Shown here in pieces: positions 1-11,754 of a stretch of DNA of 64,000 nucleotides. The stretch is taken from NCBI RefSeq assembly GCF_036320965.1, contig NC_092228.1:14653307-14717306 (forward strand). The letters run 5' to 3'. A program made the translations under genes and the position numbers. The notes under the pieces are model-generated. The model had not been told where the DNA came from, searched no databases, and saw nothing but the letters and a program-made list of their open reading frames with translations. Every line of letters starts with the position of its first letter. Position 1 is the stretch's first letter. The stretch is from Panulirus ornatus (lineage: Eukaryota > Arthropoda > Malacostraca > Decapoda > Palinuridae).

Positions 1-605
1 ACATTCAGCAGGTGACCGAAACAATCATCTGCAGCAGAATGTTAAGCTGACAACGAGAGAAAACAGAGATGTATTAAGGCGTGAGCTGCCGGAAAAGCAG
101 TGCGTGTGACTGGGAGATGTACAAGAGAAAGCAGAAACGCCAAGAGACAGATAAGACACTTGTTGTAGAGGCAACTGGCAAAGTAGACGTAAGAAGCACG
201 ACGAGCCAAAGCCAGTATGGCAGCAGAGAACGCGGCCACCTGCTGTGACACAGGAAGTCAAGTAGGAAGCAGAGGGACAGCAGAAATAGAGGCAACAGCA
301 GGTGGGAAAGAATCAAGAGAAGACCGGTAGTAGAGCAGACGAGGCTGTTCGGGAAAAGCCGGGGAGTAGAGAAAAAAAAATATATGGGTAATTCACTTCG
401 GCGACGTTCGAAAAGAAGGCCATCCCTATGTGCTTTAATGTTTACCGAGTCGCGAGGCGCCTGTCCCCTCCTGTCCAGCAATCTAACACTCCCCCTCCAG
501 GTCTACATTACTAATACCTGTTCACTTGTTCCTACTCCACCCGTGTCAATCTCTACTTCCCTGTTACATCTTTAGGTGTAACTTTTATATAGCAGTGGAC
601 GTTAT
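1..605. other. unassigned sequence
   Basis: No recognisable gene, element or tandem repeat. The minus-strand open frames here are Leu/Ser/Cys-rich and match no family I know. Confidence 0.5.
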
Positions 606-613
606 CACACACA

Positions 614-656
<43 letters not shown>
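606..656. repeat. (AC)n microsatellite
   Basis: About 25 AC units with one AA interruption near the left end. Confidence 0.97.
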
Positions 657-657
<1 letters not shown>

Positions 658-1375
658 AGCCACGTCAAAGTCTTACCCAGCCAGCATCAAGTTTAGGACA
701 ACCGCAGTCAAACAAAAATGATGAGCAAATGAAACATTCAGTTCCACACCATCACTTCCCAACCGCCACCAGAACCTACAGCGTCCCAGCTCGGGCGGGA
801 GTGATTTATACCTGAATGGCGTACCTCAACACCGCCCCCCCTTTTTTTTTCTTTTTCTATGAATGACCCACAAGGCCGCTGCTATTCAGGACCCTGGGAG
901 CCCACGGTATATAAGAGAACTCCTGAATGAGAGGCAACACTGGAAGGCTTTTAGAGTGATTAGAGGGGGAGGGAGCATCTCACGACCGACCCTTTCCCCA
1001 CCCTCTTATACCCACAGAATTCGAACCTTCGACTTTATGACTGACGGTGTTTACTTGCTGAGAGAATACCGACTATGGACGTCCTACAGGGAAATTTCGA
1101 CTGATGCTTGGATGTCGTTCTGTCGGTATCTTGTCCTGACAGGATTTTCGTATCTATCGTCTGCAAACGGTGATACGAAGTATAGAGGCTTCAATACATT
1201 TGCAACGGGAAGAGAGAACGAATTCACCAAGGACTGACTGAAAATTGCCTGGTTTGCAACAACGTGTTGTGATTTGTGTCTTTGGAGGTTGGAGATCCAC
1301 TTAGTATCACTTAGCCCCTATTTTACGCGTTTTATGTGCTCTGACAACATGGTCAAATCTGTGTATTTTCTTTAA

Positions 1376-1378
<3 letters not shown>
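657..1378. other. unassigned sequence with one 124-codon frame
   Basis: Contains an open frame at 863-1237 (+) of ordinary composition. A TATA-like 'tatataag' at about 908 lies inside that frame, so it does not serve it as a promoter. No domain recognised; probably chance. Confidence 0.4.

Positions 1379-1431
<53 letters not shown>
1379..1431. repeat. (GT)n microsatellite
   Basis: About 26 uninterrupted GT units. Confidence 0.97.
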
Positions 1432-1434
<3 letters not shown>

Positions 1435-2027
1435 ACATCAACGGTTTTCTCTGTTCTCCAGTACGTACTACATTACTATAGAGATCCAGTAAGATACTCC
1501 ACGCCCTCTGGCAGTGAGGTCCTGGTTGTGTAACCTGTGTCATAACACGAAATCGATCGGTTTGTTCCTTAGGATACAAATATTCCACAACCTTCAGTAA
1601 TACAATGTGTGTAAGACGCATGATCGTACGATGATACTCTTCTATTTCACATGGCACTTCTCTCTTATTCTTGCTCAATAGAAAACGAGGTTCTCCAAGG
1701 AATACAAAGGAATACCTTAGTAGACCTTACCATGGTTTCGGAGGTCTTCTACCCCCCCACAGTTCTGGACCCAGCTGCCGCGTTGATCCTCTGCTCGTTC
1801 AGGGTGTAATGAGTCTCGATCCGTTGGTCTTGCGTATCCCCAACATTCAGGCGGGTCTGGTACACTGTGTAGCACTGATCTTTGATAGGTGCCACTACCA
1901 CCGGCAACTGTATCGTGCAACACCAAACTCAGTCTGTGAGCGGACGCGCAAAAGGAATGGTGGTCGTCCACATCCTCTCAAAATTCCACCCCCACTGAAC
2001 AGACAGTTCCACAGTGTTCCTAATCAC

Positions 2028-2031
<4 letters not shown>
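1432..2031. other. unassigned sequence
   Basis: Spacer between two GT arrays. Several overlapping frames of 60-150 codons occur on both strands; none shows a recognisable domain. Confidence 0.45.

Positions 2032-2095
<64 letters not shown>
2032..2095. repeat. (GT)n microsatellite
   Basis: About 31 GT units, uninterrupted. Confidence 0.97.
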
Positions 2096-2096
<1 letters not shown>

Positions 2097-2951
2097 AAAA
2101 ACACACGTCTGGGCCCAGGATGTTTACAGTGCTTAACTGAACAATAGGTCATATTTTGCCACTGTCTGCATCATCATAATACGTTTCCTAATGCACTATC
2201 TCAACTATACCTGACATACACATAATGTCCGAGGCAATGAACATCATACACCTGTCACGTGCATGTATGAAACTACAGCTTACGAGGTGTAATGCCGCCT
2301 TTCTTTCCTCCATCATTTTCCAGCTCGTTACAGCAATTTGCTAATATTTTCACGTTCCGGTCACACCTGGCTGACTGAATGAGCGGTAAGAACCAATCGA
2401 GAGTCTATTCACAGCGGCTGACTCACCTTCTCCAAACACCTGCACCTCACACCTGCCACCGCCGCCCTGCGCAGTTGTATGACTGCCACGAATTCCAAGG
2501 GATACTCTCCTCCTCACCTGCACAACTCCACATCAAACCAACTCGATTCCACCCTTCAAAATACAGCGTCCCGTCTACCATACCGACTTTGCCACTGTTC
2601 TCCATGAAACTACGACGAAGTAAAAGGGGACATTCTCGGATCAAGTTAAGTCACAGGAAAACCGCCACAGCGCTGGGCATGGATGTTGACCTGAGCCACA
2701 CAGAGGACGAGAAACTTGTGTTATGCATGAACACGTCGACACGACGCCGATCACACGACCCGCCTTTGCCAGTCATGTGTAATCGATTACAATTACCCAC
2801 CAAGCAGGTCCCGCCGCCACAAGACGTCTCCATTGCGGCTTAGGAAAGTGTGTTGATTAGGTTGCCCTAAGCACGAGGTCTAAGGCCGAGAGGCAGTGGT
2901 TCCACACACCGTGGGCATGTCGCGTCTGCTGGAGGTTAGAATACGTATGTG

Positions 2952-2955
<4 letters not shown>
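2096..2955. other. unassigned sequence
   Basis: Holds a 154-codon plus-strand frame (2379-2843) rich in Pro/His/Ser/Thr. Minus-strand frames overlap it and no domain is seen; I treat it as non-coding. Confidence 0.4.
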
Positions 2956-3030
<75 letters not shown>

Positions 3031-3078
3031 GGGAGGAGATGAGAGGAGAGAGAGAGAGAGAGAGAGAGGAGGGGAGGA

Positions 3079-3170
<92 letters not shown>
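2956..3170. repeat. compound (GA)n microsatellite, about 215 bp
   Basis: Three GA runs separated by two GGAGGGGAGGAGATGAGA-type interruptions. The interruption is nearly the same both times, so part of the array was probably duplicated as a block. Confidence 0.97.
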
Positions 3171-3172
<2 letters not shown>

Positions 3173-3429
3173 TCCATCATCAAGCCCAGTCGGTGGTGAC
3201 GTTGCCTTATCTGGTTTGGGTTCTGACCCAGTCTGGCGGGAAATATGATCTGAATTAGCTGCCGATCTAATCTTACCTGATTTTGGAATTAATTCCGACT
3301 CTAAATGGAGAAGAGACTCGATATCTCGTTTGGAAATTAAATTAAACTCACAAAGGATCTGATCTAATCTGCTGGGCTAGTCCACACACTATCTACACTG
3401 AAGTAATGTTCGGCATAATCTGGCTGGGT

Positions 3430-3720
3430 ATTAACTCACGTATTCAATTCAGTCCTTACCCATTTGGGATGGAGGTATCAGTTAATATAACCGTCAATAT
3501 ACGATAGTATATAAAAAAGCTACATAACTGTCAATATACGACAGTATATATACATATAACTGTCAGGCACATTGATAAATATTCTAGTGTGGGTCTGTTC
3601 TAACTTGGAAGGTAATCTGACATTAAATTGGCATGGAGTCTGGACCTACCGTCTGAGAGGGGATCTGCTAACTCAATCTGTGGCATGCGATTCGCCTCTC
3701 ATGTGGGTGGGATATGATCC
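3430..3720 (+). mobile_element. possible LINE RT C-terminal remnant (weak)
   Basis: Plus-strand translation gives 'IKLAWSLDLPSERG' near 3625-3665, resembling the 'TKLxxSLxDLPYEERL' segment of CR1-like RT proteins. 'YRLRGDLL' in another frame near 3650 resembles the following 'RRLRGDLI' segment. The two overlap in different frames, so at most one is real. Upstream, 'SLPIWDGG' weakly resembles the 'EYxxxVWxP' segment. A tentative call. Confidence 0.3.
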
Positions 3721-3729
3721 GACCGTAAT

Positions 3730-5130
3730 ATGACAGCCCTTCACATGCTCACGGGCCTTGCTGGTGCCACATTAGAAACATTCACACCCACCAGGACCCA
3801 TGAAGTGTCGCCACACATTTACTCTCTATACGTCTATACTAACTTCACCGTCAGCATCTCCAGATGTTATCACTTCACCACGCTGCTGCGCTGGAGTACT
3901 TCTCTTCCCTACTACACTTTACGATCGATATCTGCGAGTGCTGAGGAATGTGTCCGGAAGCCTCACAACATCTGATAATGTTACAGGTGCTTCTGTATGA
4001 TGCTTGGGTCTGGGTCATCATTGTATTTGCCATGGATAAGGGATTTAAGTACATCCTGGTATATACATGTGTGTCTATATTTATAGATACGACAATATAG
4101 GGTGTATATATGTGGTGTTGAGGACTTGTACACCTGTCAGAGTCTGCAGGTTTGTTATCAAAGAACAAGTATTACATCTGCCAGGGTTGGGTGTACACCC
4201 CGTGTTTGTATGCTCAAACCGAGGAACTTCCAACACTGGCTAGAGTTGAGGAACTGTTGTTGGTGCTGGTCAGTAGTGGTGAGGTACTTCTACGTTCGGC
4301 AGAGTCCAGGTACCATCTACACTTACTCGTGGTGAAGCACCTCTTCACTTGCTGTGGCTGAGGATATCGTTAATATCGTCCTTGTGGCCCCTGTCATCCT
4401 TCTGCGCAACCGCTGGCAGGATGAGCATGGGGTGGCACTATAAACATGCCGGGGGACAACGCCACAAATCAAACCAATCAATCGTCGGTGACATCAAATC
4501 TTCAAGCATATCTGACGTAAAGATTACGAAACCTTCCGTCTATACGGCTCATGATAGTACTGAAATGCTCTACTGAACGTTCAAGTCTCTACATAAAGCA
4601 TTTCAACATACAACATTCGGTGTCTTATGTACGTGGAGGTTTACTGCTTCATAGCTACGTTGTAAATGAAATACTTCTGCTGCAAGTACAGTTAACTATA
4701 CCCATTGTGCAGCATGGAAATATTCCTCCCGGGGTCTCTGCTGGCGTTTTCACATCCACCCTCCATGACCGACATGGGGAAACGCGGCAGTAATTGGTAC
4801 GTGTCTCGTTTCTCACAACAATGGACGCAAAAAGAAGGGAGTTCTCTGTCGTCAAACTCCACACGAGTCCCGGCTAACACAGGAATAATGGCTATCAACA
4901 AAGGTTCGTGGAAGGTGATGACGACACACTAGCGTGCCCACCCACGACAGTGTTATTCGTGCACGTGTGTCATTACTTATCTGCACTGTACATGGAGGGA
5001 GTTAGTCAACACTTGTCGAGGTAGCCCTCATCTCCTGAACTCTCTCTTATCATACACCTTTATCAAAACTTATGTATGCTTAAATTCACCATCTCGTAAC
5101 TCGGTTTCTTCCATTCATTTACTTATACTA
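3730..5130. other. unassigned sequence
   Basis: Ordinary composition, no tandem repeats, many short frames on both strands. No conserved domain recognised. Confidence 0.45.
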
Positions 5131-5159
5131 CAACAACAACAACAGCAACAACAACAACA
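5131..5159. repeat. (CAA)n microsatellite
   Basis: About nine CAA units with one CAG variant. Confidence 0.9.
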
Positions 5160-5179
5160 CTTCTTTACATCCTTACATC

Positions 5180-5700
5180 TTTCTTAAGAAGTGTTCATTG
5201 TCGTAATCAAACCATTATAAAGACTTTAAGGTTGTAATCATGTGATCCTTTACTCTTCTCTCTTCCATGGTGGGAAAATGCAAGACCCTTTAGACTTTCC
5301 CAGTGACTCAACTCTTAATTCCACCATCATCCTTCTCAATCTATTAACATGTTCTAGTTTTTAGTCTCATGTTGGATGTGAACAGTTTCCAGAATATTTA
5401 CGTATTCCCGGTAATATAATCTTTATATAAAGGACTTCTTTCGCTGAGCCCCATCCTCATTACTTGACATGAACTAGTGATGATCTTCGTAAACCAAGTA
5501 TCTGGCTAACTCGGTAGAATGACGAGGTCCCCTTGTAAGTCCATGCAATCCTCCTCGCTCCCCACTTCCCCCATAACCACGGCATCATCCGCAAATACAT
5601 TACGGCGAGGGTCCCATCCTCCTCGGAGCATCATGAGCACAGATCAAGGGGGAGCAATGCTCCCGGTAAAGAGCCAGGCCATTACGTACCAATGGTGTTC
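5180..5700 (-). mobile_element. degenerate CR1/jockey-like LINE, RT domain to C-terminus
   Basis: Read on the minus strand, this is the back half of a non-LTR retrotransposon RT protein. Near 5663-5650 'GSIAPP' stands where these enzymes have 'QGSVLAP'. At 5605-5584 'PRRNVFADDA' contains an intact F-A-D-D catalytic box, followed by 'VVMGEVGSEEDCMDLQGDL', which fits the usual post-catalytic segment ending LQxDL. At 5271-5249 'TMEERRVK' matches the 'LEERRxxGDLI' segment near the C-terminus, followed by 'ITTLKSL'. Stops and frameshifts interrupt every segment. The catalytic box and TMEERR are about 330 bp apart where roughly 580 bp would be usual, so an internal deletion is likely. Family features are from knowledge; the motifs are seen directly. 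A dead copy. Confidence 0.85.
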
Positions 5701-5783
5701 AGGACCAGTATACTCCAGGGAGACGTTCATGTAGAGCTTGTTATGGAAGAGCCGTTACAGGCAGCAGGCAAGCGGCATGAGCA

Positions 5784-5888
5784 AGTACCCACCCACCCAC
5801 CTACCCACCCTCCCTCTACGGCGGTACAACAAGACGCACACAATGAGCACTTGCTAAGGAGCCAGCCAGCCAGCCAGCCAGCCAGCCG
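5784..5888. repeat. short (ACCC)n and (CAGC)n tracts
   Basis: An ACCC-type tract at about 5789-5812 and an uninterrupted CAGC tract (about six units) at 5861-5887. Confidence 0.85.
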
Positions 5889-5979
5889 CCGTACAGTGGG
5901 GCGGTGGTGGAGGCGCTCCACGATAAGCAGATAAGTGGCGCTCTGCACAGTTTACCACAGGACACAATGGACGCTCTAT

Positions 5980-6165
5980 GCCACCACCTCCAGCAGTAAT
6001 ATTACCTTACTGGCCCCCTCACCAACCACACCACCACCACCGCTATCTTACTTGACTACATCGCAGTAACCACACCCCCACCACACCATCTTACTGGGTC
6101 ACACCTCGGCAACCACATCACCTTATTTGGCCACACCGCAGCAACCACACCACCACCATATAAGT
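5980..6165. repeat. degenerate CACC-rich tandem repeat, unit about 40 bp
   Basis: Four to five diverged units, each with a 'atcttactgg'-like start, 'ccacacc' and 'gcaaccacaccacc'-like segments. Merges into the adjoining CA microsatellite. Confidence 0.6.

Positions 6166-6166
<1 letters not shown>

Positions 6167-6200
<34 letters not shown>
6167..6200. repeat. (CA)n microsatellite
   Basis: About 17 CA units. Confidence 0.97.
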
Positions 6201-6203
<3 letters not shown>

Positions 6204-7049
6204 GTGGCAGTGCACGAGAGAGTTGTACAGTAGAATCAAATCTTGAATCATAAATAAATCATGAGGAAAGAGAAACGAGACGATAACTTTGAAGGCTTAA
6301 GGAACATTCTGTGTCATTAAAGATGATATTCACCAGAACTGTGGTTACCACACAATTTATCAAGTGACGCACACTTTGCTCTGGCAAGGATACTGGCTGG
6401 TTGGTTGGCGACGGTTGTGGGGGGGATCTTCCACCCTCACATCTGACCACAGCAGCCGCCTTGTTCCTCTACAACTCAGGCAAGTTGTTGGAGGGCCGCG
6501 GCCCGGAGGCCTACGTAACCTCCACAGTGGCCTGGCTGGTCTAGTGCAGACCAAACTATAAATTTCTCTCGTGTGCGGTCCATTGTATTCCTGGAAGATC
6601 TAGGCAATGTGTATGAGTCCCGGGGGTGTGGGGTGATTTCTCTTACAGCACTTGACGTACCTTCTACTTCAGTAATGATACGACACAGTCTTCCGTGCCT
6701 TTGTACCAAAAGGAGAACTGTTTTCGAGTGTAAATCGTAAACCATGACTTCCTGGAGGGTGTAGCCTCATACCTTTCAAACGTTATCATTTGTACATTTT
6801 ATATTTTACTGACGGAGTCACTGTGGGTTGTGTGACATCTTTCCACGTTTCTTTGCAAGACTCTGAAAAAACTTCAGATGTCCAGACACAAGAACAGTGA
6901 TCATGTTATCATTCAAACTGTTCTCCAGCACACAAAATGCATAAGATGGAAACAGGAGGAAACAAAGGAAGGCGGTCTTTAAACCTTTTATCCAACGCAG
7001 CACAAAATGCTCTCAATCATGTTATACTATGTGTATCCACGGTAAAAAA
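6201..7049. other. unassigned sequence
   Basis: Its right end (from about 6960) may be more of the LINE that follows: an 'LSNAAQNALNHV'-like reading there fits the segment before the PQGSVL motif. I could not trace it with confidence. Confidence 0.4.
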
Positions 7050-7318
7050 CTTTCAGTTCCCTAAGCAAGATGCCTTCGTACCGTTTCTGCTTATCATTCT
7101 CATAACCTGAAATACACACAAATACGTACTGTAGTGTCCATCATCCTTGGCAGAGCATACGAGTATAGAAACCTCAACAGAAGACAGGATATAAAGTACG
7201 AACAGACGTACACAACGTTTTCCACTGGGCCACTGGAAACGACATGCTTTTTAATGGGAAGAACTCCCCAGGTATGAGGGAAGTGAAGAAATGAAAAAAC
7301 AGTACAGGATACCGGACT

Positions 7319-7357
<39 letters not shown>

Positions 7358-8035
7358 CTGAGTAGCAATCTCTGACGACCTTACTTTCTGTGAACAAGGC
7401 AACGGCTGACCCTTACAATAAAATGGTAGGCTGGATCTTGCGGTCCTTCAAGACGAGAGAGGAATCTCTGTAGTCACGCTCGCCACGACCACGGACAGAA
7501 ATATTACTCTTGGGTTCTAACGTCACATTTACACGGTGGAAGATATTGTGGAGTTAGAAAGTGTGGAAAGAGCTTTCACAGTCCCCAGCGACCCAGTAAA
7601 AGATACGAAGAACTGGAAACAGAACTGGAAACGACTGAATTCACTGCAGGGTTGTGCTCCCTGGAGCGCAGGAGGGAGAAGGTATACCAAGATCTATATA
7701 CTCAGAAAATCCTGGAAGGCCGAGCTCCCAAGCGGCTCCCAAGCGACAATCAAAATTAGTTCCTTAATGGCACGACAGGCGCAGGACGACAGGCGCAGGA
7801 AACTCTTTTTAAGATATTACCACCAGCATTAAGAGCCTCGGTAAGTACGAAAACACCTGGCATATCCGGGGCCCAAAGGTATTCCACACACTGCCAGCAC
7901 CACTCAGATATAATAAGGTACAAAGAAGAAATGAAGTATTTATCGAGTATGCCAGACCAACCGAGCAATGGCGGTCACGGCGCTGGGTGGCTGGCAAGAC
8001 TAAGTCTAATCTGGTGAACGCAAGTGTTAACCTGT
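7050..8035 (+). mobile_element. best-preserved LINE remnant: RT domain through C-terminus
   Basis: Nearly 1 kb of the plus strand follows a CR1-like RT protein segment by segment, across several frameshifts. 'VP*ARCL' (7056) then 'FLLIILI' (7084) correspond to VPQGSVLGPLLFLIxIND. 'AEHT' (7149-7160) sits at the catalytic ADDT box, so both aspartates are lost. 'WATGNDMLFNG' (7226-7258) follows. After a CA microsatellite come 'VAISDDLTFCEQ' (7362), 'NKMVGWILRSFKTREESL' (7417-7470), 'YTVEDIVELESVERAFT' (7530), 'YTQKILEGRAPKRLPSDNQ' (7697), 'WHIRGPKVFHTLPAPLR' (about 7857) and 'VAGKTKSNLVNASVNL' (about 7988). The order and spacing match the family, which makes chance very unlikely. Stops and the lost catalytic pair show it is dead. 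The 98-codon frame at 7536-7832 is a piece of this, not a host gene. Confidence 0.9.
7319..7354. repeat. (CA)n microsatellite inside the LINE
   Basis: About 18 CA units lying between the RT segments 'WATGNDMLFNG' and 'VAISDDLTF', in the middle of the former open frame. Confidence 0.97.
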
Positions 8036-9504
8036 TCCCAAGGAACTGTGCTTCCTCCTCTATTGTTCCTCACACTTGACTATAATAAGGAAATGAGCGC
8101 ACCACACAAGATAACTATGCGTCATCCTATGCAAAAGAGACCGTATTAACCATGACAACTTCGTCAACTGTGAACGCTGAATAGAAGGAAAAAAATACCA
8201 GCGAACACATGAATGAAGCATTCCAGTGGGCCATCGGAAGCCTCATTATGCTTAATGGGGTTATATATTTTCTTTTCTTTCCACTTCGCTACGGATGGTA
8301 CGTCAACTTTCAAGTCCCACATCAAGTACAATATAATAAGAAGACGAATCATACAAAGAAAAAAAAGGGGGGGTTAAAATCTAAGAGCGATGTTGAGTGA
8401 CAACCCCTATCTTCAGACGACACAACAAAGCGAATGTGTCATCTGCCAAGACGAAGGTTTATACCTGAGAACAATGAAGACCCACGGAAGCAAGACTGGT
8501 GACGACACTGTTAAAAACCTCCTGCTTCCTCCCGACCGACAGACAGATAGGAGGAGCACCGCTGTGTGCCAACATCACTCCATAAACAGAGACGGGAAGA
8601 TTTTGAACCTGAGGGGAACACGTCCGAAGCTCCCTTACCACCACGAGAATTGACTCGGTACAAACAGAACCATTAGGACCTTCTGTACGCTCACGGGACA
8701 CACCGTAGTTTACATCTGGTAAGAATATGTAGACCTAACACTGAACGTGCTTAAAAAAGGTGATCCTTTCCTGAAACACTGTGAAAGAATATGTAAAATT
8801 AGTCGAACGAGGAACAAAGATGGTGCGAGAGATATGAGGAAAAGGTCTTTATACATCACCTGGGAAGCTCGTCTCCAAGCTGCGCACGGGGATAGAGACA
8901 AGCCCTCGAAACTCCCTGAAGCTTAGACCGCATCCCTAAAACATAAACAGTCAAAAAGGATGAGAGCGACTCATGTCTCTCTCTGTCGCAAGACTTGAGG
9001 AGGTTTTTTTTTTTTTTTTCCTTGGTATTTTACCCCGTGACCCCCCCACCACAATGAGGACCATCACACAGCCAGTCTGGCGAGGCGCCTCCTTAAAGCA
9101 TACACCCAACTTACAGTAGCAACGTCACATCAAGCAATACTGTCAACGCTCGACAGAATAACACACACAGATACAACACTGAGGCCAAGCATATGAATCT
9201 TAAAATCTCCCTAACGTTGCTCTGTCACTCACTTGTCACTACTCGTGTTAGTTACAGATGGGTTTCCAACCCAACAGTGCCAGAGTCACTCCTGTAAACC
9301 TTCACAATAACGTAAAAATCCGACCCTTGTACCCTGGATGCTGTGAATGAAGGACTGGGGATAGGAGAACAGTCGTCTATGCTAGGGATGAACGACGAGG
9401 AACAGCTGCCACTTCATTCACCGCTTCAACTACACAATGGACGCCACTTGCCATCCCGACCCGCCCACCTGCATCCTAGCCCCACTGGTTGCTATGTCTC
9501 CAAC
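8036..9504. other. unassigned sequence
   Basis: No tandem repeats apart from a T16 run near 9004-9020. Short frames only. I recognise nothing. Confidence 0.5.
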
Positions 9505-9690
9505 CACCTTCCCTCCACCAACTGCTGCCGCCAGTGGACATTCCCTCCACCAACTGCTGCCGCCAGTGGACCTTCCCTCCACCAACTGCTGCTGCCAGTG
9601 GACCTTCCCTCCAACTGCTGCCGCCAGTGGACCTTCCCTCCACCAACTGCTGCTGCCAGTGGACCTTCCCTCCACCACTACTGCTGCCTG
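9505..9690. repeat. 32-bp minisatellite, about 5.5 copies
   Basis: The unit begins 'ccctccaccaactgctgc' and ends 'cgccagtggacctt'. Copies differ by gcc/gct changes; one copy lost 6 bases and the last diverges into the CT array. Overlapping frames on both strands are by-products. Confidence 0.92.
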
Positions 9691-9691
9691 T

Positions 9692-9694
<3 letters not shown>

Positions 9695-9761
<67 letters not shown>
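9695..9761. repeat. (CT)n microsatellite
   Basis: About 33 CT units directly abutting the 32-bp minisatellite. Confidence 0.97.
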
Positions 9762-9763
<2 letters not shown>

Positions 9764-10079
9764 CCATCTACCTTACTTGTGGACGTCCACAGGTGAGACA
9801 TGTTCCTAGGGTTCTCCTCTATCACGGATACTTACTCTGCTTCACTACCATCACCACCACCAAGCCTCTGGTCACCACCACACAAGGGCTACACAAAGTT
9901 GCTACGCTGAAGATCACAGAAAATTATATAAATGTCGGGGTGCCCCTGTCTGTTTCCCGTCTGTTTAACCTAACTACAGTCAAACCTCCAGAGCATCACG
10001 GGGAGATAATCCGACCTCATCATACAGATTACACAAATTCCTCCTGAATGCACTAAGTCAGCCAGGCTACATAACATAC
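9762..10079. other. unassigned sequence
   Basis: Contains an 84-codon frame of low interest; nothing recognised. Confidence 0.4.
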
Positions 10080-10135
10080 ACCAGCCAGTCTGGTAGACCA
10101 GGCCTCCGTCAACGAAGCCTGGTCGCACACACGAC
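10080..10135. repeat. short hairpin-bearing dispersed-repeat fragment
   Basis: An exact 8-bp inverted repeat, 'gaccaggc' ... 'gcctggtc', flanks 'ctccgtcaacgaa'. The motif resembles a dispersed decapod repeat I know with an 'accaggcttccgtcaacga' core. The attribution is from memory; the hairpin is seen directly. Confidence 0.45.
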
Positions 10136-10899
10136 TGCTGTGGAAGAGGAGATTCCCCGACATATTGTAAAACACAAGCAACACAAGTGCCTATTCACAG
10201 TCCGTCCTTCATCATCAAACCCACAGCCTCACCAACCCCAATAAATCTGCTCTTATCTTCGGTTCCCATTGTCGCCAACACCATCAAAGTTCCCGGCGCC
10301 AACTCTCCATCAGCTTACGGTTAACATCCGCAGCATCACGAACAACTTCACAAGTTCCTGACGACGGCGACACACCCGTCCAGCCGCTGCCTCAGCCTCG
10401 ACCTCGGGCAGGAGGCGTTGGGCAGGCAACGTGGACAGCCCCCCCTCCTCCTTGACAGTGACCTTGTGGGTCGCTCCCTCAGCCCCGGCCAACGCTTGGG
10501 GGATGCTGGCTGACCCACACACCACACCAGCCACCCACCACCACGAACTGAGGATTCACCATCAAACTACGTCCATCAAGACGTAAACTGGGATGCCAAT
10601 GACGGTGTTTATGCAGACTGAAGTGTCACGAGAATGCTGAAGGGGTGTGGCGGAGGCGGAGGCGGAGGGGAAACAGATGAGCTTTCTTTTTGTCTCTAGT
10701 CTTCTCCCAGGGGTGGTGGTGATGGTCACGCCGCGGTCTGATCTACCACAACCTCCACCATCGCCAACGTTATGACCATCCAGCCACTGACGTCCCCCTT
10801 ACCCTGCTACAACCATCCCTACTATTACCAAATCTCCTCGCCCACACAACCAACCTGTCAACGTAGCCCAGCAACACCCAACACCCCGAGATCCAAACA

Positions 10900-10900
<1 letters not shown>
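10136..10900. other. unassigned sequence
   Basis: C-rich stretches and short frames; nothing recognised. Confidence 0.45.

Positions 10901-10939
<39 letters not shown>
10901..10939. repeat. (CA)n microsatellite
   Basis: About 19 CA units. Confidence 0.97.
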
Positions 10940-10943
<4 letters not shown>

Positions 10944-11377
10944 CATCTTTCCTTCAAGAGCATCATACTAGCCTCCTTTATCCACTTTTCATAAGTTACG
11001 ATTCATGTGAGAGTCTGTCGCCCCCATGAGACACTACACACTCTGGGGGTCAGGCCGGAGTCTGCTTTGGGAGGGAGTTCGTCCACCCGTGTAGCTTACC
11101 CGTCGACCAGGCAGTCCTCACGGCCAGGATGTCAGTCAACCTCATGCAATAAGCAATGTTGCCCGCTCTATCATCCGTCACAGTTCATGTGATCTGACGA
11201 AATTCTATGAAACATACCAAGGCAACAACCACATACCTCTATCTGTCAGTGGGTTTACCTTCCACGTTCTGGTCTCTCTATCACTACAGTACGTAATTAG
11301 TGTTCAACTTAACTTCCACTTCCTTTAAAAGATATTCTATGCAAACGAACTTATTTTTCGTTTGTTCCAAACGTTAC

Positions 11378-11380
<3 letters not shown>

Positions 11381-11439
<59 letters not shown>
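11381..11439. repeat. (TG)n microsatellite
   Basis: About 29 TG units. Confidence 0.97.
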
Positions 11440-11440
<1 letters not shown>

Positions 11441-11754
11441 GAACTGCACTGAAACGAGTACATATCAATTATCTTTAAGTCTTTCCTAATCGCTACAAGA
11501 TATCTACAACGCCTTACAACCAATACATGATCTCCGTTACACACCGCTGTCGGGCAGCGTCCTCGATGACGCAATGGTTGTTTTTTTTTGAGGGGGCGTG
11601 TGATGACGACAGCTGACGTCATCTGACATAACCCCTCCTACATCCTGGACGTTCCTTTGTTTTCATATGGGGAAGCTAAACCACGTCACTTATTAAAGAA
11701 TCTATCTTGATTTCTCCATCAACCCCGAACACGTCACTGCTCGTCACTGCTCGC

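Noticed and set aside
863..1237. 124-codon frame with a TATA-like motif
   Set aside because: The motif lies inside the frame, and the protein resembles nothing I know.
1717..1971. Minus-strand frames of 60-84 codons with mixed composition
   Set aside because: Two overlapping phases look equally protein-like; no family recognised.
2857..3183. Ser/Leu or Glu/Arg repeat 'proteins' over GA/CT tracts (also 20.9, 28.0, 39.6, 48.0 and 62.1 kb)
   Set aside because: Direct translations of dinucleotide microsatellites.
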